From Lolium rigidum (lineage: Eukaryota > Streptophyta > Magnoliopsida > Poales > Poaceae): DNA of 64,000 nt. Shown one piece after another: positions 42,730-52,347 of the stretch. Position numbers and translations under genes: made by a program. Within the stretch, counting starts at the first letter, position 1. Every line of letters begins with the position of its first letter. Below the pieces are notes generated by a model. That model had not been told where the DNA came from. It saw nothing but the letters and a program-made list of their open reading frames with translations, and ran no database searches. The stretch is from the NCBI RefSeq assembly GCF_022539505.1, contig NC_061510.1:36915047-36979046 (forward strand), in the 5' to 3' direction.

Positions 42730-43640
42730 TCATCGAGTTCTACTTTTCTTCCAGATCACTTCTTTAGTGAGAAATTCTTTCTCAAGAAAGGTTCCGTTCT
42801 TAGCAACAAAGATTTTGCCTTCGGATCTGTGATAGAAAGTGTACCCTATAGTTTCCTTAGGGTATCCTATGAAGACGCATTTCTCCGCTTTGGGTTCTAG
42901 CTTGTCCGGTTGTAACCTTTTTACATAGGCTTCGCAACCCCAAACTTTCAGGAACGACAGACTTAGGTTTCTTATTAAACCATAATTCATACGGTGTCGT
43001 TTCTACGGATTTTGATGGTGCTCTATTTAAAGTGAATGCGGCTGTCTCTAATGCATAACTCCAAAAAGATAACGGCAAATCAGTAAGAGACATCATAGAA
43101 CGAACCATATCTAAGAGAGTTCGATTACGACGTTCGGACACACCGTTTCGTTGTGGTGTTCCCGGCGGTGTCAATTGTGAAAGTATTCCGCATTTCTTTA
43201 AATGCATGCCAAACTCATAACTCAGATATTCACCTCCACGATCAGATCGTAGAAATTTAATCTTCTTGTTACGTTGATTTTCTACTTCACTTTGGAACTC
43301 CTTAAACTTCTCGAAAGTTTCGGATTTATGTTTCATGAAATAGATATACCCATATCTACTCGGATCATCTCGTGAAGGTTAGAACATAACGATAACCACC
43401 GCGCGATGCTACGCTCATTGGTCCGCACACATCGGTATGTATGATTTCCAATAAGTCGGTAGCTCGCTCCATCATACCGGAAAATGGAGTCTTAGTCATT
43501 TTTCCCATCGGACATGCTTCGCATCTATCAAGTGACTCAAAGTCAAGTGATTCTAGTAATCCATCAGTATGGAGTTTCTTCATGCGTTTCACTCCAATAT
43601 GACCAAGACGACGAGTGCCACATATAAGTAGAATTATCAT
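42730..43640 (-). pseudogene. Integrase of BARE/Angela copy 2, fragmented
   Basis: 43640-43365 has the zinc-binding RCEACPMGKM and IHTDVCGPM; 43336-42857 has FLRSDRGGEYLS and GVSERRNRTLLDM (D and E of the catalytic triad); 42990-42730 has the C-terminal segment. The breaks (near 43350 and 42960) are single-base frame changes relative to copy 1. Confidence 0.85.
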
Positions 43641-44193
43641 TCAATTTAATTCGCTTAGCATCAATGTTATGTATATGCGTATCACTACTATCGAGATCTA
43701 ACAGAAATAAGCCATTCTTTTGTGGTGCTCGACCATAAAAGATATTATTCATAAAAATAGAACAACCATTATTCTCAGACTTGAATGAATAACCGTCTTG
43801 CATTAAACAAGATCCAGATATAATGTTCATGCTCAACGCAGGTACATAATAACAATTATTTAGGCTTAAAACTAATCCCGAAGGTAGATGTAGAGGAAGT
43901 GTGCCGATCGCGATCACATTGACCTTGGATCCGTTTCCAACGCGCATCGTCACTTCATCCTTCAGCAGTTGTCGTTTATTCTTTAGTTCCTGTTTCGAGT
44001 TACAAATATGAGCAACCGAACCAGTATCAAATACCCAGGTACTAGAACGAGAACCAATGAAATGAACATCTATAACATGTATATCATATATACCTTCTTT
44101 CTTCTTCTTGACAAGGCCGCTCTTCGGATCATCCGGATACTTGGAGCAATTACGCTTCCAGTGTCCCTTCTCCTTGCAAGTAATAGCACTCAA
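43564..44193 (-). CDS. Zinc knuckle, protease and pre-integrase of BARE/Angela copy 2
   Basis: An open 209-residue stretch. It begins with a CCHC-like segment (CKEKGHWKRNCSK), followed by the aspartic protease active site WVFDTGSVAHIC, then VGNGSKVNVIAIG and the pre-integrase region. The order matches Copia Gag-Pol. Confidence 0.85.
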   Translation of the reverse strand: MSAITCKEKGHWKRNCSKYPDDPKSGLVKKKKEGIYDIHVIDVHFIGSRSSTWVFDTGSVAHICNSKQELKNKRQLLKDEVTMRVGNGSKVNVIAIGTLPLHLPSGLVLSLNNCYYVPALSMNIISGSCLMQDGYSFKSENNGCSIFMNNIFYGRAPQKNGLFLLDLDSSDTHIHNIDAKRIKLNDNSTYMWHSSSWSYWSETHEETPY

Positions 44194-44268
44194 GCATCGG
44201 GCTTAGGGCCGTTCTTAGGTTTCACAGGAGGCGTGGCAGCTTTCTTGCCACCCTTCTTGAATTTTCCC

Positions 44269-44932
44269 TTAGACTTGCCCCTGTTTCTTGAAACTGGTGG
44301 TCTTGTTGACCATCAACACTTGGTGCTCTTTCTTGATCTCAATCTCAGCAGCTTTTAGCATGCCAAAGAGTTCAGGTAACTCCTTGTTCATGTTCTGTAT
44401 ATTGTAGTTCATCACAAAGTTCTTGTAACTTGGTGGCGAGTGATTGAAGGACACGATTAATCCCCAGCTCGTTAGGAATCACTATTCCCAAGTCACCGAA
44501 GTTTCTTCGCATGCCCGGTCATGGCGAGCATGTGCTCACTAACGGAGCTGCCTTCTTCCATCATACAGCTGAAAAATTGTTTCGATGCTTCATAGCATTC
44601 CACGGCCGCATGAGTCTCAAAAATAGTCTTCTACTCTTTCATCAACTCATGAGGATCGTGGTGCTCAAAACGTTTTTGAAGATCGGATTCCAGATCGCAT
44701 AAGATGGCACACCGAACTTGAGAGTACCGAGTTTTCCGAGTCGCGTAAACAGCTTTTACTTCATCGGTTTCAGTTTCGCAGGAGGGTCACCTAGCGGTGC
44801 ATCAAGCACATATTGCAGATTTCCGCCGGAGAGGAAGATCCTCACATGACGGAACCGATCGGTGAAGTTGCTACCGTTGCTCTTAAGCTTTTCTTTCTCT
44901 AGGAACTGGTTAAAATTGATTGGGGACGCCAT
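44269..44932 (-). pseudogene. Gag of BARE/Angela copy 2, frameshifted
   Basis: The start ATG is at 44932 (MASPINFNQFLEKEKLKSNG). Frame lost by about 44756; resumed at 44454 with SPPSYKNFVMNYN. Same Gag as copy 1 with different break points, which argues that many breaks are independent of inheritance. Confidence 0.82.
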
Positions 44933-46120
44933 CTCTACAACATATATTTGCAATAGTTTAGACTAAGTTTATGACAAATTGAGTTCAAATTTTAATTCTA
45001 CATAATTAAAAATCTAGATGAACTCCCACTCAAAACAATATCCCTCGCATTGTCTTAGTGATCACACGAACCAAATCCACCGCACCAAAACCCGATCATC
45101 ACGAGAAAAGGTGTGATTTCTTTGGCGAACACTCAAAGTGTTCATCATATCAACCATATGATTCATGCTCTACCTTTCGGTATCATGTGTTCCGAGACCA
45201 TGTCCGTACATGCTAGGCTCGTCAAGGCCACCTTAGTATCTCGCATGTGCAAAACCTGTCTTGCACCCGTTTGTATGTACTTATTGAATCTATCACACCC
45301 GATCATCACGAGATGCTTCGAAACGACAAGACTTGATAACGGTGCTACTAAGGATGAACACTTTATTATCTTGAGATTTTAGTGAGGGATCATCTTATAA
45401 TGCTACCGTCGCGATCTAAGCAAAATAAGATGCATAAAAGGATTAACATCACATGCAGTTCATATGTGATATGATATGGCCCTTTTGTCTTTGCGCCTTT
45501 GATCTTCATCTCCAAAGCACGGACATGATCTCCATCATCTTCGGGCATGATCTCCATCATCGTCGGCGAAGCACCAAGGTCAATGGCGCCGTCTTCATGA
45601 TTGTCCTCCATGTAGCAACTATTACAACTACTTTGAAATACTACTCAACATGAAATTTAAAGACAACCATAAGGCTCCTGCCGGTTGCCACAATACAATA
45701 ATGATCATCTCATACATATTCATCATCACATTATGGCCATATCACATCACCAAACCCTGCAAAAACAAGTTAGACGCTCTCTAATTTGGTTTGCATATTT
45801 TACGTGGTTTAGGGTTTTTCGATATAGATCTAATCTACCTACGAACATGAACCACAACGTTGATACTAATGTTGTCAATAGAAGAGTAAATTGAATCTTT
45901 ACTATAGTAGGAGAGACGAGACACCCGCAAAGCCTCTTATGCAATACAAGTTGCATGTCGAACGAGGAACAAGTCTCATGAACGCGGTCATGTAAAGTTA
46001 GTCCGAGCCGCTTCATCCCACTATGCCATAAAGATGCAAAGTACTCAACTAAAGATAACAAGAGCATCAACGCCCACAAACCATTGTGTTCTACTCGTGC
46101 AACCATCTATGCATAGACAC
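44933..46120 (-). other. Leader (5' UTR) of BARE/Angela copy 2
   Basis: About 1.2 kb between primer site and gag, closely matching the leader of copy 1; no gene supported. Confidence 0.75.
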
Positions 46121-46134
46121 GGCTCGATACCACC
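46121..46134 (-). other. Primer binding site of BARE/Angela copy 2
   Basis: The minus strand reads GGTGGTATCGAGCC, the same altered initiator tRNA-Met site as in copy 1. Confidence 0.85.
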
Positions 46135-47922
46135 TGTAGGATAACGTAGCATAGAAAACAAAAATTTTCCTACCGCGAACACGCAATCCAAGCCAAGATG
46201 CAATCTAGAAGACGGTAGCAACGAGGGGGTATCGAGTCTCACCCTTGAAGAGATTCCAAAGCCTACAAGATGAGGCTCTTGTTGCTGCGGTAGACGTTCA
46301 CTTGCCGCTTGCAAAAGCGCGTAGAAGATCTTGATCACGATCGGTTCCGGCGCCACGAACGGGCAGCACCTCCGTACTCGGTCACACGTTCGGTTGTTGA
46401 TGAAGACGACGTCCACCTCCCCGTTCCAGCGGGCAGCGGAAGTAGTAGCTCTTCTTGAATCCGACGAGCACGACGGCGTGGTGTCGGTGGTGGTGGAGAA
46501 GTCCGGCGGAGCTTCGCTAAGCGTGCGGGAAGTGGAGGAGCGAGGCGGCTAGGGTTTGGGGAGAGGGGGCGCCGGCCACTATAGGGGTGCGGCCACCTTG
46601 GTGGTGTTTTAGGTGGCCGGCCCCCTCCCCCTTGTCCCTCATTATATAGGTGGAACCCCAAGAGGTGGTGTCCAAGTCTTCGAATAAGACCCGAACCAAA
46701 TCCTTCCATAGGAGGGGGCAATCCTAGCCCAACTAGGACTCCCACCCAAAGGTGGGATTCCCACCTCCCATGTGGGGGGTGGCCGGCCCCTAAGGGGAGT
46801 CCACTTGGGACTCCTCCCCCACTAGGGTTGGCCGGCCATGGGGGGTGGAGTCCCTTGTGGACTCCACCTTCCTTGGTGGTTTCTTCCGGACTTTTCTAGA
46901 ACCTTCTAGAACCTTCCATAGAACCTTCCGCGACATTTTATTCACATAAAATGACATCCTATATATGAATCTTATTCTCCGGACCATTCCGGGACTCCTC
47001 GTGATGTCCGGGATCACATCCGGGACTCCGAACAAATATTCCAACTTCATTCCATATTCAAGAACTACCATTTCAACATCCAACTTTAAGTGTGTCACCC
47101 TACGGTTCGAGAACTATGCGGACATGGTTGAGTACTCACTCCGACCAATAACCAATAGCGGGATCTGGAGATCCATAATGGCTCCCACATATTCAACGAT
47201 GACTTTAGTGATCGAATGAACCATTCACATACATTATCAATTCCCTTTGTCTCGCGATATTTTACTTATCCGAGGTTTGATCTTCGGTATCACTCTATAC
47301 CTTGTTCAACCTCGTCTCCTGACAAGTACTCTTTTACTCGTATCGTGGTATGTGGTCTCTTATGAACTCATTCATATGCTTGCAAGACATTAGACGACAT
47401 TCCACCGAGAGGGCCCAGAGTATATCTATCCGTCATCGGGATGGACAAATCCCACTATTGATCCATATGCCTCAACTCATACTTTCCGGATACTTAATCC
47501 CACCTTTATAGCCACCCATTTACGCAGTGGTGTTTGGTGTAATCAAAGTACCTTTCCGGTATAAGTGATTTACATGATCTCATGGTCATAAGGACTAGGT
47601 AACTATGTATCGAAAGCTTATAGCAAATAACTTAATGACGAGATCTTATGCTACGCTTAATTGGGTGTGTCCATTACATCATTCATATAATGATATAACC
47701 TTGTTATTAATAACATCCAATGTTCATGATTATGAAACTAATCATCCATTAATCAACAAGCTAGTTTAAGAGGCATACTAGGGACTTCTTGTTGTCTACA
47801 TATCACACATGTACTAATGTTTCGGTTAATACAATTCTAGCATGATATATAAACATTTATCATAAACATAAAGATATAAATAATAACCACTTTATTATTG
47901 CCTCTAGGGCATATCTCCTTCA
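46135..47922 (-). repeat. 5' LTR of BARE/Angela copy 2
   Basis: TGTAGGATAACGTAGC...ATATCTCCTTCA, 1788 bp; TSD ctctt follows. Confidence 0.95.
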
Positions 47923-47927
47923 CTCTT

Positions 47928-48006
47928 CTGACGCGATGTGCAGTTATCAACGTCGATTGTTCAAAGTGGTCAGGGGTGTTGGCACAGGTTGACAAAATAA
48001 ACCCAA
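47928..48006 (+). pseudogene. Right half of interrupted exon of Harbinger-associated Myb/NAM-like gene
   Basis: In the frame entering from 39122 it reads RCAVINVDCSKWSGVLAQVD then KINPS before a GTAAGT donor at 48007. This is the SANT/Myb-like segment with conserved Trp found in PIF/Harbinger accessory proteins. The Copia insertion separates it from its left half (39017-39122; DTCWTR motif). Confidence 0.6.
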
Positions 48007-48089
48007 GTAAGTTGTATATGCACTAACTGTTGCTCTCATGTTGCTCTCATCTTGGTTATTTGTTCTATTTGAACTAACTATTTTTACTT

Positions 48090-48725
48090 ATGAAGAATGA
48101 GATTGCCCAGAGTTTATTCGTGGGAGATCCTAAGCCGAACAAGAAGGGCAAGATGGTTGAAGGGAATTTTTTTGTGTTGTACGATTGTTGGAGTGAACTT
48201 AAGAATGATGAAAAGTGGAGGAATCGTGATGGATTAAAAGTCCCACTTATGTTAAGAAAAGCAATCAAGAAAACAATAGATGGTGTCATTGGCCTTGAAG
48301 ATTCATCGTCAAGTGAAGAAACTCCTAACTCGATTGCAAAAACAACAAGAGGAAGACCAATTGGAAAGAAACAAGCTAAACTAGGAAAGAACAAGTCCGG
48401 AGATGATGATTTTAACAAAGCTATGTCAGCTATGGTGCAAGCAAGAAAGGATGCGGTAGAGGAGAGGAAGTTGAGTAGAGAGAAAGATACCGAGGCCGAA
48501 AGGAGGAGGGCGGCGGCCGACGAGAGAAGGTTGGGACTAGAGGAGAAGAGGACCGCAGCTGTGGAGAATCAATGCCTCATTGAGAAAGAGAAGAAATTAT
48601 TTTTGATGGACACATCCAACCTTGATGACATGCAAAAGGAGTACATCAACCTCATGTGTGATCAAATCTTGGCGCAGAAAAGGATGAGTACCATGAGAGG
48701 CATGGGAGGAATGAGTTCCATGTGA
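48090..48725 (+). CDS. Harbinger-associated NAM C-terminal-like protein, main exon
   Basis: 211 residues open, starting MKNEIAQSLFVGDPKPNKKG, though the true exon is probably spliced to the piece ending at 48006. YDCWSELKNDEKWRNRD is the conserved motif of Myb/NAM-associated proteins of PIF/Harbinger elements; then a Ser/Glu linker, a basic GRPIGKKQAKLGKNK segment, and a long charged coiled coil (EERKLSREKDTEAERRRAAA). It ends in Met/Gly repeats cut by TGA at 48723-48725. In known PIF/Harbinger systems this protein helps the transposase enter the nucleus and bind DNA. No transposase is present here. Confidence 0.7.
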   Translation: MKNEIAQSLFVGDPKPNKKGKMVEGNFFVLYDCWSELKNDEKWRNRDGLKVPLMLRKAIKKTIDGVIGLEDSSSSEETPNSIAKTTRGRPIGKKQAKLGKNKSGDDDFNKAMSAMVQARKDAVEERKLSREKDTEAERRRAAADERRLGLEEKRTAAVENQCLIEKEKKLFLMDTSNLDDMQKEYINLMCDQILAQKRMSTMRGMGGMSSM

Positions 48726-49148
48726 GGCATGGGAGGCTATGGAGGCATGGGAGGAATGAGTACCATGGAAGGCATGGGTGGATATGGAAGCATGAGAGGA
48801 ATAAGTTCCATGGGTGGGATGATTTCCATGGGAGGGATGAATTCAATGGGAGGTATGGGAGGAAATGTAGGAATGGGTGCCATGGGAGCTCCTCCGGGTG
48901 GATTCATGTCAATGGTTTGTCCAATGTCATGCATGCCTACTACCAATGATGGCTTTATGATGGCTTCATACCATCTCCTCCGATTCATTCTACTAATGCA
49001 CACACAACCGAAGTTCAAAATGAAGATGAAGGTTCAAAAGAAGATGGTGATGATGAATGATCATCGATATTTACTAGTGTTTTGCATGAACTTTGTTTCT
49101 CAGTTGGTGATCTTGAATTATGTCTTTCTTTTGAACTATGTTAGTTAA
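48726..49148 (+). pseudogene. Met/Gly-rich continuation of the same frame after an in-frame stop
   Basis: In frame with 48090-48725 after one TGA. GMGGYGGMGGMSTMEGMGG-type repeats run to about 48890, then APPGGFMSMVCPMSCMPT. The repeat unit crosses the stop, so the TGA interrupts an originally continuous Met/Gly tail. Confidence 0.6.
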
Positions 49149-49281
49149 AGTTGTCATATATTTCATTGTATAACAATGTAGTGAACATGCTTTACATATT
49201 AGATGCTGTTACACATTCATAGTTGCTTGTGCATATCACACTGTTAGTGGTCATTGTATCATGTGACAGAAGTGCTGTTTT

Positions 49282-49467
49282 TTGGTGTGCTGGGAGGTCA
49301 TTATTGTCGTGATACCTGCTTCTGACTTTGTCATTCTGCCTGGTAAATGCCTCAGGGTTGAAGTGATTTCTGGGAATGTGATATTTGGGCCGCCTCTTCA
49401 GAAGTACTGGGCAGAGAAGCAGCAGCAAGATCAGGCAACAAAAGAAGCCCAAACTGAGTCGACTTAA
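49282..49467 (+). pseudogene. Possible 3' terminal exon of an unidentified gene
   Basis: An acceptor-like CCTCAG at about 49350-49356 is followed by an open stretch (VEVISGNVIFGPPLQKYW, then a Gln/Glu-rich tail) ending TAA at 49465-49467. Codon use is gene-like and the position is just upstream of the EVE gene. The family is not recognised; it may be a captured fragment or the tail of a truncated host gene. Confidence 0.3.
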
Positions 49468-49469
49468 CA

Positions 49470-49916
49470 AAAATATCTTCAATTTTCGCTGAGTCAATGT
49501 TGCCATACTTCCATGGATCAGTCGCAGACACAGCATTCTGAAATTAATGATCTGAAATGTAAATGGTTACAATGATAGCCACAGTTTTTGTTAGCATTGT
49601 TCGAATCGGCTGATTTAGTTTTTCTACTGGGATGTATTATTTGTACCATCGACAGAATAAATTAGAATCAAGCCATCATTCTGAATTTCTTGTCAAACAT
49701 TTGTCCAAATCGAGTCTAAGTGTTTAACAACTTCTGTCACAAAAGTTAAGATAGGTTTGTGTTTTTTTTTTTGGGTTGCTTATCACGTGTATCACGTGGT
49801 TACGGGCCTGATTGTCCTATTGGTCTGTTCCTACGAGTCAGGCTCGGAGAAAGGAGAGCTTATAGTGAGACCGGCCCAGCCCGGCCTGGACCGCCTGTTC
49901 ATTTCCTGTACGGACA
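49470..49916 (+). other. Spacer upstream of EVE-domain gene
   Basis: No gene seen. A poly-T run lies at about 49763-49772; GC content rises toward the gene. Presumed promoter and 5' UTR of the EVE gene; no clear TATA box. Confidence 0.5.
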
Positions 49917-50672
49917 ATGGTAGGAATCCCCCGCGCAATCACAAGCCCTAGCGCCCAATTCCCCGCCAAAACAAGATTGTTGTCGCCTGCTCCGGCGATA
50001 GCCACAGCACTGACCCTTCACAGGATGGCGAGGAAAGCAGCCACCACCATGACTGCCGCCAGCAAGAAAGCAGCGACCGCCACCGGCAAGAAAGCAGCGA
50101 CAGCCGCCAGCAAGAAGGCAGGTCCCACCGTCACCGCCGCCGGCAAGAAAGCGGCGGCGTCCGCCAGCAAGAAGGCATCACCCACCGTGACCGCCGCCAG
50201 CAGGTACTGGCTCCTGAAGACGGAGCCGGGGGAGTGGTCGTGGTCCGACCAGGCCAGAGCCCCCGGGGGCGTTGGGCCGTGGGACGGCGTCCGCAACCAC
50301 CAGGCCATGAACAACCTCCGCGCGATGCGATGCGGCGACCGCTGCCTCTTCTACCACTCGGGCGCCGGCGCGATGTCGCGCCGCGTCGTGGGCGTCGTGG
50401 AGGTCGCCAGGGAGTGGTACGAGGGCGAGGAGGGGGAGGCGACGGCCGGCGGCGCCGTGGACGTGCGGGCCGTCGGGGAGTTCCAGAAACCTGTGGGGCT
50501 GGCAGAGATCAAGAAGGCCGCGGGGGAGGTGGATGGGATGAAGGACTTCGCGCTGATCCGTCAGGCCCGGCTCTCGGTGATGCCCGTGCCGGTGAAGATC
50601 TGGGATTGGATTTGTGAGATGGGAGGTGGGTTTGTGCAGGATGGGGAGGTGGAAGATGAAACTGAGGGTTGA
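49917..50672 (+). CDS. EVE-domain protein (thymocyte nuclear protein 1-like), host gene
   Basis: Single-exon ORF of 251 residues from ATG 49917, or 215 residues from ATG 50025. From the second start, residues 4-59 are an Ala/Lys/Thr-rich repeat (ASKKAATATGKKAATAASKK), like a histone H1 tail. The EVE domain spans residues about 61-200: RYWLLKTEPGEWSW, WDGVRNHQAMNNLRAMRCGD, CLFYHSGA, VVGVVEVAREWY, MKDFALIRQARLSVMPV. EVE domains share the PUA-like fold and bind modified bases; THYN1 proteins are nuclear. The extra 36 residues of the longer form are Arg/Ser/Ala-rich and could be an organelle transit peptide, so the start is undecided. This is the clearest host gene in the window. Its 3' flank is duplicated downstream. 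Confidence 0.88.
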   Translation: MVGIPRAITSPSAQFPAKTRLLSPAPAIATALTLHRMARKAATTMTAASKKAATATGKKAATAASKKAGPTVTAAGKKAAASASKKASPTVTAASRYWLLKTEPGEWSWSDQARAPGGVGPWDGVRNHQAMNNLRAMRCGDRCLFYHSGAGAMSRRVVGVVEVAREWYEGEEGEATAGGAVDVRAVGEFQKPVGLAEIKKAAGEVDGMKDFALIRQARLSVMPVPVKIWDWICEMGGGFVQDGEVEDETEG

Positions 50673-50739
50673 TGATGTCAAGGTAAAAACAGGTATTGTG
50701 GCCACGCAATTCGTCCCTTCACGTGTATCCCACCAAATT

Positions 50740-51070
50740 GTCCACTAATCTTGGAAAATTCTCTGGCTGCAGGTAACATATGCAGTCGGAGGGGGGAATT
50801 TTGCGATGCTATTTGGCCTGCAAGGGATGGTACTCCGAGGAACTAATTAGTGGTATGTTCTGCAGCTTCTCTAGTGTTTGCCGTCTGTGCACCGCAGTGT
50901 GACTATAAGTGTGTACCCACTAGCTAGTCAATGTAAGTTTAGTAGTCGACTTTGGCATGTTGCAAGAAGAGTCCTTATCTTGGGGCTTTGAGATCAAATC
51001 AATGAGTCATATGCTGTTCTATGTGGCTGTATGGATGTGCTGTTCACTGAAATTTCAAGTACGTGGTTCC
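50740..51070 (+). repeat. EVE-gene 3' flank, duplicate 1
   Basis: Matches 51935-52260 with moderate divergence (shared GAGTCATATGCT and CTTTGAGATCAA). It begins just after the EVE stop codon. Confidence 0.75.
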
Positions 51071-51890
51071 ATGCTGTTGATGGCTTGATGCTATCGCACA
51101 CATGGCCACATGGGTGATTCCTAGTTTAGCTACGTGTGAAATGATGATCTCTGATTCATATAGGCGCTGTGTCTAAATTAAGAAGAATGAGTGTGTGAAA
51201 CTGCACACTTTTTGTAATACCCGGTTTCTGAGCATGAATTGCTGGTTTTTCTTGGGAAAGTTGTAATGGAGTTCCCTTGCAGGTGCACCTTCTATCTAGC
51301 CATCAAATATTGCATCGAGATGGTGCTTAGAAAGTTCTCTCCTCTTCCTTGAAATTTCACTCGAATTCTGCTACAACTTTGTTCCCCCAATGTCCCAAAA
51401 CACGAAAGAGACGACAGCCATTTCCCTCCCGACAACCACGGAGGTGCACATCTTAACCAAGGAACCTGTCAGCGCAACACTGGCAATGTTGAAGTTTCCA
51501 TAGCAGGCTTTGTGGCAACGGTTGTTGAATATGTTTTCCTGGTACCTCGCATTCCGATGTTGTGCATGCACACACCACATTTGCATCAATTAAGTATATC
51601 TTTCAGCCGCTCACCTGACAAAGAAAAAACCTAGGACATATAGCTAGTAGCACAAAGAACACAGATTGCTGGTAGCGAGAACCGGAGGAGTGTCACGTGG
51701 GTATGTGGGCAGGGAGGGTATAGATGATATAGACATATATGGACACTCTAACATACCAAACCATGCTTATGCATATGTATGCATGCCAGAGTGATTATTT
51801 ATTGGTGCACTAGAAAGGAGTAATACATTTGCACATGGTGAAGGGATTTTACAGCAGCACCTTCCCAGATTTACGCTCTAAAGGTTCAGT
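51071..51890 (+). repeat. EVE-gene 3' flank, remainder of duplicate 1 (uninserted version)
   Basis: 51220-51440 resembles, in order, the short pieces lying between the transposons at 52300-52344, 54290-54376 and 55887-56003. 51455-51890 resembles 36825-36870 plus 37600-37975. It therefore preserves the ancestral order without copies C, D2, E or B. No gene seen. Confidence 0.65.
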
Positions 51891-51934
51891 TTTAAACTGC
51901 GATAGGCGACTACTACGGGAAAAACAGTCGGCCA

Positions 51935-52344
51935 ACTGTCTTGAAAATTGTTCTAGCTACAGGTAATGTATGCAGTTAAAAGGAGCGTTTTCTATGCCTT
52001 TTCTCCTGCAAGAGATGTTAGGACTTAGGACTTGTGAGGAACGAATTAACGGTATGTTGTGTATCTTCTCTACTGTGTGCCGTCTCTGCACTGCAATGTG
52101 ACTATCCACTAGCACGTTCCAGTGTAAGTTCAGTGGTAGAAGTTGGCATGTTGCAAAAAGAGTCCTCATCTTAGGGCTTTGAGATCAATTCAACGAGTCA
52201 TATGCTCTTCTATGTGGCTGTATAGATATGTTCTCCAATGAATTTTCAAGTACTCCTAAGATGATCCCTAGCATGCTATGTGTTGAACGACGATAATACC
52301 TGGTTTCTGTGCAATAAATTGTTGGTTTCTGGGAAAGCTGTAAC
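51935..52344 (+). repeat. EVE-gene 3' flank, duplicate 2 (left part)
   Basis: Paralogue of 50740-51070 and 51220-51265, interrupted at 52345 by Harbinger-like copy C. Confidence 0.72.
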
Positions 52345-52347
52345 TAA

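Larger units (their letters stand above)
39123..47922 (-). mobile_element. BARE/Angela-type Copia retrotransposon, copy 2, full length
   Basis: 8800 bp with LTRs 39123-40905 and 46135-47922, TSD ctctt, minus strand. Same family and domain order as copy 1. LTRs are almost identical to each other, and the few differences sit at CAG/CTG words, so the insertion is very recent. It interrupts an exon of the Harbinger-associated gene. Confidence 0.96.
38000..49150 (+). mobile_element. Harbinger-like element G with Myb/NAM-associated gene, interrupted by Copia; right end not found
   Basis: The left terminus GAGCATCTCCAAGACGCGC begins at 38000, preceded by TTA. The interior carries a split gene typical of the second ORF of PIF/Harbinger elements. 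The BARE/Angela copy 2 (39123-47922) and a Stowaway MITE are nested inside. No matching right terminus (GAGATGCTC) was found before 49700, so the right boundary given is only the end of the coding trail and the element may be truncated. Confidence 0.6.

Noticed and set aside
49757..49951. 64-codon ORF upstream of the EVE gene with a hydrophobic start
   Set aside because: No domain, overlaps the likely promoter and 5' UTR, and contains a poly-T-encoded Phe run.
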